From Acinetobacter seifertii (lineage in GTDB: Bacteria > Pseudomonadota > Gammaproteobacteria > Pseudomonadales > Moraxellaceae): a stretch of DNA of 64,000 bases. The notes beneath the pieces were generated by a model, which made no database searches, was not told where the DNA came from, and saw only the letters and a program-made list of their open reading frames with translations. Location of the stretch: positions 62,001-126,000 of the forward strand of contig NZ_KB851204.1 of the NCBI RefSeq assembly GCF_000368065.1. Reading direction: 5' to 3'. The stretch's first letter is position 1, and each line of letters begins with the position of its first letter. Shown in pieces: positions 60,656 through 64,000 of this stretch. The position numbers and the translations under genes were made by a program.

Positions 60656-62008
60656 TTAAAGGTGTGGGACAGAATTAAGCGGTTCTACTGATTTTTCAAT
60701 AGATTGACTTTCGGATTTTTCCGTTCTGTTGAGTAATAGGTTAAGCACAATTGCTGCAAGTGTCGCAGTTCCAATACCCCCTAGGTCAAATGGCCCAATA
60801 TGTAGACTTAAATTACCAGCCCCCATAATGAGACTGACTGCTGCAATGATTAAAGTACTATTTTTAGTGAAATCAACTTTGTTATCGATCCAAATTTTTG
60901 CTCCAGCTACAGTAATTAAGCCAAAGACAACAATGGACGCACCGCCTAATAGAGCAACAGGGATGGTGCTAATGATTGCTCCAAATTTGGGAGATAGACC
61001 GAGTAGAATTGCAAATAGTCCCGCAACCACAAAAATAGTCGTTGAATAGACTTTAGTTATAGCCATTACTCCAATATTTTCAGCATAAGTCGTCATACCT
61101 GTACCACCAACAGAAGCTGATAAACTTGTACAAATACCATCTGCAAAAAAAGCACGACCCATATATGGCGATAAATTACGTTCTGTCATGGCAGAAACAG
61201 CTTTGAAATGTCCTAAGTTTTCAGCGACTAAAATAAGCGCAACAGGTGCAATCAATAAAATAGCTTTGGCATTAAAAACAGGCGAGTGAAAAGTGGGTAG
61301 GCCAAACCATGCAGCTTGACTGATCGCATTAAAATCGATGGGTTTGCCTAATCCTAAGGTATTGGTGAGTAGAAAATAAATAAAATAAGCACTGATGAGC
61401 CCGATGAGTAATAGAAGGCGGCGAATCATACCTCTTGTAAAAACAGCAACCGCACTAATGCATAAAATGGTAATGACTGCCATCCACGTGTCAAAGCTAT
61501 TTGTCGAAACGCTTTTAATTGTTACAGGTGCAAGGTTTAAACCAATAATCATCACAATTGCACCAGTGACCACGGGTGGCATGAGTTTTTCAATCCATGC
61601 AGTTCCAGTTTTCATCACAATTAAACCGATGCATGCATAAATCAAACCGCAAATGATTGTACCGCCAAGCGCCACAGCTAAATTGGGATTTGATCCAACC
61701 CCTACATAGCCTGTAGCGGCTGCGACTGCGCCAATAAAGGCGAAGCTTGATCCGAGATAGCTAGGCATACGCCCACCTGTCATTAAAAAGAACAAGATGG
61801 TGCCAATACCAGTAATAAAAATGGTGAGGTTCGGATCAAAGCCCATGAGTAACGGGGCTAAAACAGTTGCTCCGAACATCGCAAAAGCATGTTGTAACCC
61901 CAAAACAATACTTTTACCAGGAGGAAGATATTCATCAATTTGTACGGGAGTTTCTAAATTACCTGTGTGCGGCTTAAATTTAGGAAACCAAGATTCTTTT
62001 GTTCGCAT
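60656..62008 (-). CDS. rutG: Uracil permease of the rut operon
   Basis: A 450-residue NCS2-family nucleobase:cation symporter with some 14 membrane segments. Family features are GLQHAFAMFGATVLAPLLMG in helix 1, VAENLGHFKAVSAMTERNLS (helix 8, catalytic Glu) and GTGMTTYAENIGVMAITKV (helix 10, with Tyr-Ala-Glu-Asn). It presumably imports uracil for degradation. It lies between rutF and the dehydrogenase gene with short gaps, in line with one operon. The N-terminus is cytoplasmic and hydrophilic. Confidence 0.92.
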   Translation of the reverse strand: MRTKESWFPKFKPHTGNLETPVQIDEYLPPGKSIVLGLQHAFAMFGATVLAPLLMGFDPNLTIFITGIGTILFFLMTGGRMPSYLGSSFAFIGAVAAATGYVGVGSNPNLAVALGGTIICGLIYACIGLIVMKTGTAWIEKLMPPVVTGAIVMIIGLNLAPVTIKSVSTNSFDTWMAVITILCISAVAVFTRGMIRRLLLLIGLISAYFIYFLLTNTLGLGKPIDFNAISQAAWFGLPTFHSPVFNAKAILLIAPVALILVAENLGHFKAVSAMTERNLSPYMGRAFFADGICTSLSASVGGTGMTTYAENIGVMAITKVYSTTIFVVAGLFAILLGLSPKFGAIISTIPVALLGGASIVVFGLITVAGAKIWIDNKVDFTKNSTLIIAAVSLIMGAGNLSLHIGPFDLGGIGTATLAAIVLNLLLNRTEKSESQSIEKSVEPLNSVPHL

Positions 62009-62039
62009 AACAGATCCTCTTTTTCATTTTTTATCTGCA

Positions 62040-62600
62040 TTAGCATGCTGTTTGTAATTCGCAATAATTGCGGTTGAAGTACATAAGTGCATTAAGCCCA
62101 CTTTGGTGTTTCATTGCTTTGACCGAACAAAACAAGACATCATGACTACCGATACTCATGCTTTGTACAATTTCACAATCAAATGACACCAAGGCCTCAT
62201 TCAAAATCGGAGAACCAGTGAGTAGCTTGCTCCATTCCCCATGAGCAAAGCGTTCTGGCATTGGTGTTTTTCCACCGAAAATTGTAGATAGCGTACTTTG
62301 ATGGGCAGCTAAAGTATTGACACAAAGTACCTCATTTTGTTTAAAAGTATTAAAAACTGATGCTGAGCGGTTGAGACAAACCAATAGTGTCGGCGGTGTA
62401 TCTGTTACGCTACATACAGCGGAGGCTGTAAAGCCAGCCTTTCCCGCAGGCCCATCTGTCGTGATGACATTCACTGCTGCTCCAAGATTTGCCATGCCTT
62501 GTCTAAAAGTATGCTGATCTACTTCTAAGTGTGTTGAGCATGTCTGAGCCTGCTGAATCGTAGATGGAGTTAAAACCTGTTTCTCTTCTGTTTTTTGCAT
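62040..62600 (-). CDS. rutF: FMN reductase of the rut pathway
   Basis: Supplies reduced FMN to the RutA mono-oxygenase. The 186-residue product is a flavin reductase-like (HpaC/RutF) split-barrel: QHTFRQGMANLGAAVNVITTDGPAG (outline), GFTASAVCSVTDTPPTLLVCLN and the final HxxxGLNALMYFNRNY, each typical. ATG 62600 follows GGAG. It lies 31 bases before rutG. The gap to rutC (62601-62696) is too small for rutD or rutE. Confidence 0.9.
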   Translation of the reverse strand: MQKTEEKQVLTPSTIQQAQTCSTHLEVDQHTFRQGMANLGAAVNVITTDGPAGKAGFTASAVCSVTDTPPTLLVCLNRSASVFNTFKQNEVLCVNTLAAHQSTLSTIFGGKTPMPERFAHGEWSKLLTGSPILNEALVSFDCEIVQSMSIGSHDVLFCSVKAMKHQSGLNALMYFNRNYCELQTAC

Positions 62601-62696
62601 GATTGCTCTCCAACCCCAATGCATGATCATTACAATGAATCGAGGCTAAAACATCACATTAGTGATGATGCTGAAGGTTTTTATCAGTGACATCGT

Positions 62697-63080
62697 TTAT
62701 CCCACATGGGCAATCGATGCAATTTCAATTAAGGCATCGGGTTTCACCAAGCCGCACTGGATACAAAAGCGAGCCGGTTTGTCACCCGGAAAATATTCTG
62801 CATATACCGTATTCACTGCGGTATAGTCCACCCAATCTTTAATGAAAATAGAATTGAACGTTACGTCATCCATGGTGCCACCCGCAGTTTCAATCACTTT
62901 TTTGATTGTTTCTAAAATATGGCGAGTTTGTCCTGCAGCATCACCAATACAGACCACATTATTATTTTCATCAAAAGCCAATGTGCCTGACACATACACA
63001 ATATTGTCTGCTTTGGTTGCAGGAACATAGGGTGCAAGTGGTGCCGATGTTCCGTCAGGGATAACAACTTGTTTAGACAT
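62697..63080 (-). CDS. rutC: RidA-family aminoacrylate deaminase RutC
   Basis: A 127-residue YjgF/RidA-family protein thought to act on 3-aminoacrylate peracid or 3-aminoacrylate in pyrimidine breakdown. It starts MSKQVVIPDGTSAPLAPYVP, typical for RutC, and has NIVYVSGTLAFDENNNVV and the RidA ending KPARFCIQCGLVKPDALIEIASIA in outline, with the substrate-binding Arg and Cys. ATG 63080 follows GGAG, 45 bases after rutB. Confidence 0.93.
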   Translation of the reverse strand: MSKQVVIPDGTSAPLAPYVPATKADNIVYVSGTLAFDENNNVVCIGDAAGQTRHILETIKKVIETAGGTMDDVTFNSIFIKDWVDYTAVNTVYAEYFPGDKPARFCIQCGLVKPDALIEIASIAHVG

Positions 63081-63125
63081 AAAATGCTCCAAATCAAAAA
63101 TTTTAGATAAAATTAAATGTATGAA

Positions 63126-63878
63126 TTAGGCAGATTGCTGTAGCAATGTTGATGCCGAATCAAAGGTTTCAATAAAGCTATTGGTGTCAGATACCCAGCC
63201 AAAAAAAGTTTTAATGTTATATAGCGCTGCGTCGTGAGCCTCTTGAGGTCCCGCTTGATAGCAAGCATCTTTAAGTGCAACACCGAAATATTCCAAAAAG
63301 AAACCATCACGTAAGGTCGACTCGACACAGACATTGGTGGCAATACCTACAAAGACCAAATTACGAATGCCACGAGCACGTAAAATGCTGTCGAGAGCGG
63401 TGTTAAAGAAACCGCTATAACGTGGCTTTTCAATAATGATGTCTTGTGGAAGAGGTTTTAACTCATCAATTAAAGCAAAGTCCCAACCGCCTTTAGATAA
63501 AAGTTGGCCTTGTAACTCGGGGCGTTTACGCATGGTTTTTAAGGCATTGGATTTATGAAAATTTGGTGAACCTAAACCACCAGCTTCGACGTAGTTTTTA
63601 TCCCAACCATTTTGGAAATAGATGACCTGAATCCCTGCACTATGTGCAGCATCGATCGCCTTTTTAATATTTTCGACTACAGGCTTAGTCTTTGAAACAT
63701 CAAAACCTGCTAAATCTAAATACCCACCTAAAGAGGTGTAGGCATTTTGCATATCAATGACAACAAGTGCAGTTTGTTCTGCTGCTAGTTGAATATGTTC
63801 AGGTTCTGCTTTTAATACTTTGCCTGTACCAATCTGTGACGTGAATTCTGCACACACAATATTAGACATTTCATTCAT
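63126..63878 (-). CDS. rutB: Peroxyureidoacrylate/ureidoacrylate amidohydrolase RutB
   Basis: Isochorismatase-like hydrolase that cleaves ureidoacrylate peracid to peroxyaminoacrylate and carbamate. The 250-residue product has the catalytic triad in the usual places: Asp42 (LVVIDMQNAY), Lys151 (IIEKPRYSGFF) and Cys184 (GIATNVCVESTLRDG). ATG 63878 overlaps the end of rutA by four bases and has GGAG upstream. Confidence 0.95.
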   Translation of the reverse strand: MNEMSNIVCAEFTSQIGTGKVLKAEPEHIQLAAEQTALVVIDMQNAYTSLGGYLDLAGFDVSKTKPVVENIKKAIDAAHSAGIQVIYFQNGWDKNYVEAGGLGSPNFHKSNALKTMRKRPELQGQLLSKGGWDFALIDELKPLPQDIIIEKPRYSGFFNTALDSILRARGIRNLVFVGIATNVCVESTLRDGFFLEYFGVALKDACYQAGPQEAHDAALYNIKTFFGWVSDTNSFIETFDSASTLLQQSA

Positions 63879-64000
63879 GCGCTTTTCTCCAAAACAGTTG
63901 GTTCGGCTTGCTCTGCCAGTTCGGTAACGACACTTTCACGACATTTCATGAGCGGTTGAATGCGTTGACCAAAATCTTCTACACCTTGTACAAAGTCATC
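63875..64000 (-). CDS. rutA: Pyrimidine mono-oxygenase RutA, C-terminal end (cut by window edge)
   Basis: Only the last 41 codons are visible. They end in VLEKSA and overlap rutB by four bases, and contain GVEDFGQRIQPLMKCRE, which fits the C-terminus of the flavin-dependent luciferase-like mono-oxygenase RutA that opens the uracil ring. The assignment rests mainly on position as first gene of rutABC, so sequence evidence is slight. Confidence 0.8.
   Translation of the reverse strand, partial: DDFVQGVEDFGQRIQPLMKCRESVVTELAEQAEPTVLEKSA

Noticed and set aside
62601..62696. Possible remnant of rutD or rutE between rutC and rutF
   Set aside because: Only 96 bases, with no frame resembling either gene.

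Overview
This window is chromosomal DNA from an Acinetobacter, most likely a member of the A. calcoaceticus-baumannii complex. The evidence is the base composition (AT-rich, about 60% by eye), an OmpA of the Acinetobacter type, an 801-residue membrane glucose dehydrogenase of the Acinetobacter GDH-A size, and the trpF-trpB ... trpA-accD-folC order. The OmpA surface loops differ from the A. baumannii reference as I remember it, so a sister species is possible; I do not assign one. I saw no rRNA, tRNA, prophage, insertion sequence or CRISPR array. Almost everything looks like core or long-resident genes.

Layout. 1-2790: cobalamin block on the minus strand (promoter, B12 riboswitch, btuB-type receptor, internal terminator, PduO-type adenosyltransferase cut by the left edge). 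2885-13233: trpF-trpB, then unrelated genes (DUF1543, a 70-residue protein, DUF2804, a predicted hydrolase and an AraC regulator), then trpA-accD-folC-SPOR protein. 13262-24399: a lipoprotein phosphatase, an MBL hydrolase, a hairpin-rich repeat, a 1-Cys peroxiredoxin, secA behind a structured leader, an MFS carrier, a hemolysin III homologue, a methyltransferase, a GNAT, a patatin and a small His/Met-rich membrane protein. 24564-30434: a beta-oxidation pair (thiolase plus hydratase/dehydrogenase), an AraC regulator and a CaiB-type CoA-transferase.

30569-41000: OprB-type porin and PQQ glucose dehydrogenase, sulfite reductase with its DUF934 partner, a VOC protein, a second thiolase, an orphan pseudopilin and ompA. 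40673-46236 (minus): a 52-residue basic protein, the RNA ligase rtcB behind an elaborate leader, an amino-acid permease, rsmC and a purine/uracil permease. 46415-59717: typA, mscL, a hypothetical, a GGCT-fold protein, a parvulin, divergent mutM and alkyladenine glycosylase genes, a PqqU/YncD-type TonB receptor, an old-yellow-enzyme, an AEC carrier, Sel1-repeat, dsbC-type, ygfZ and AHSA1-type genes. 59768-64000 (minus): a pyrimidine-degradation (rut) operon without rutD or rutE between its members, ending in a 3-hydroxyisobutyrate-dehydrogenase-family gene.

How genes work together. The porin, glucose dehydrogenase and PqqU-type receptor together suggest periplasmic glucose oxidation with PQQ capture from outside. 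The rut genes break uracil down to usable nitrogen, with the terminal dehydrogenase a candidate to replace RutE. MutM and the alkyladenine glycosylase are both base-excision repair enzymes. The most unusual element is the rtcB leader at 42041-42250: a promoter, a nine-residue leader peptide whose start codon lies in a hairpin, and overlapping pairings that include an intrinsic terminator, all before an RNA-repair ligase gene. A structured region in front of secA (15846-15956) is the second non-coding candidate.
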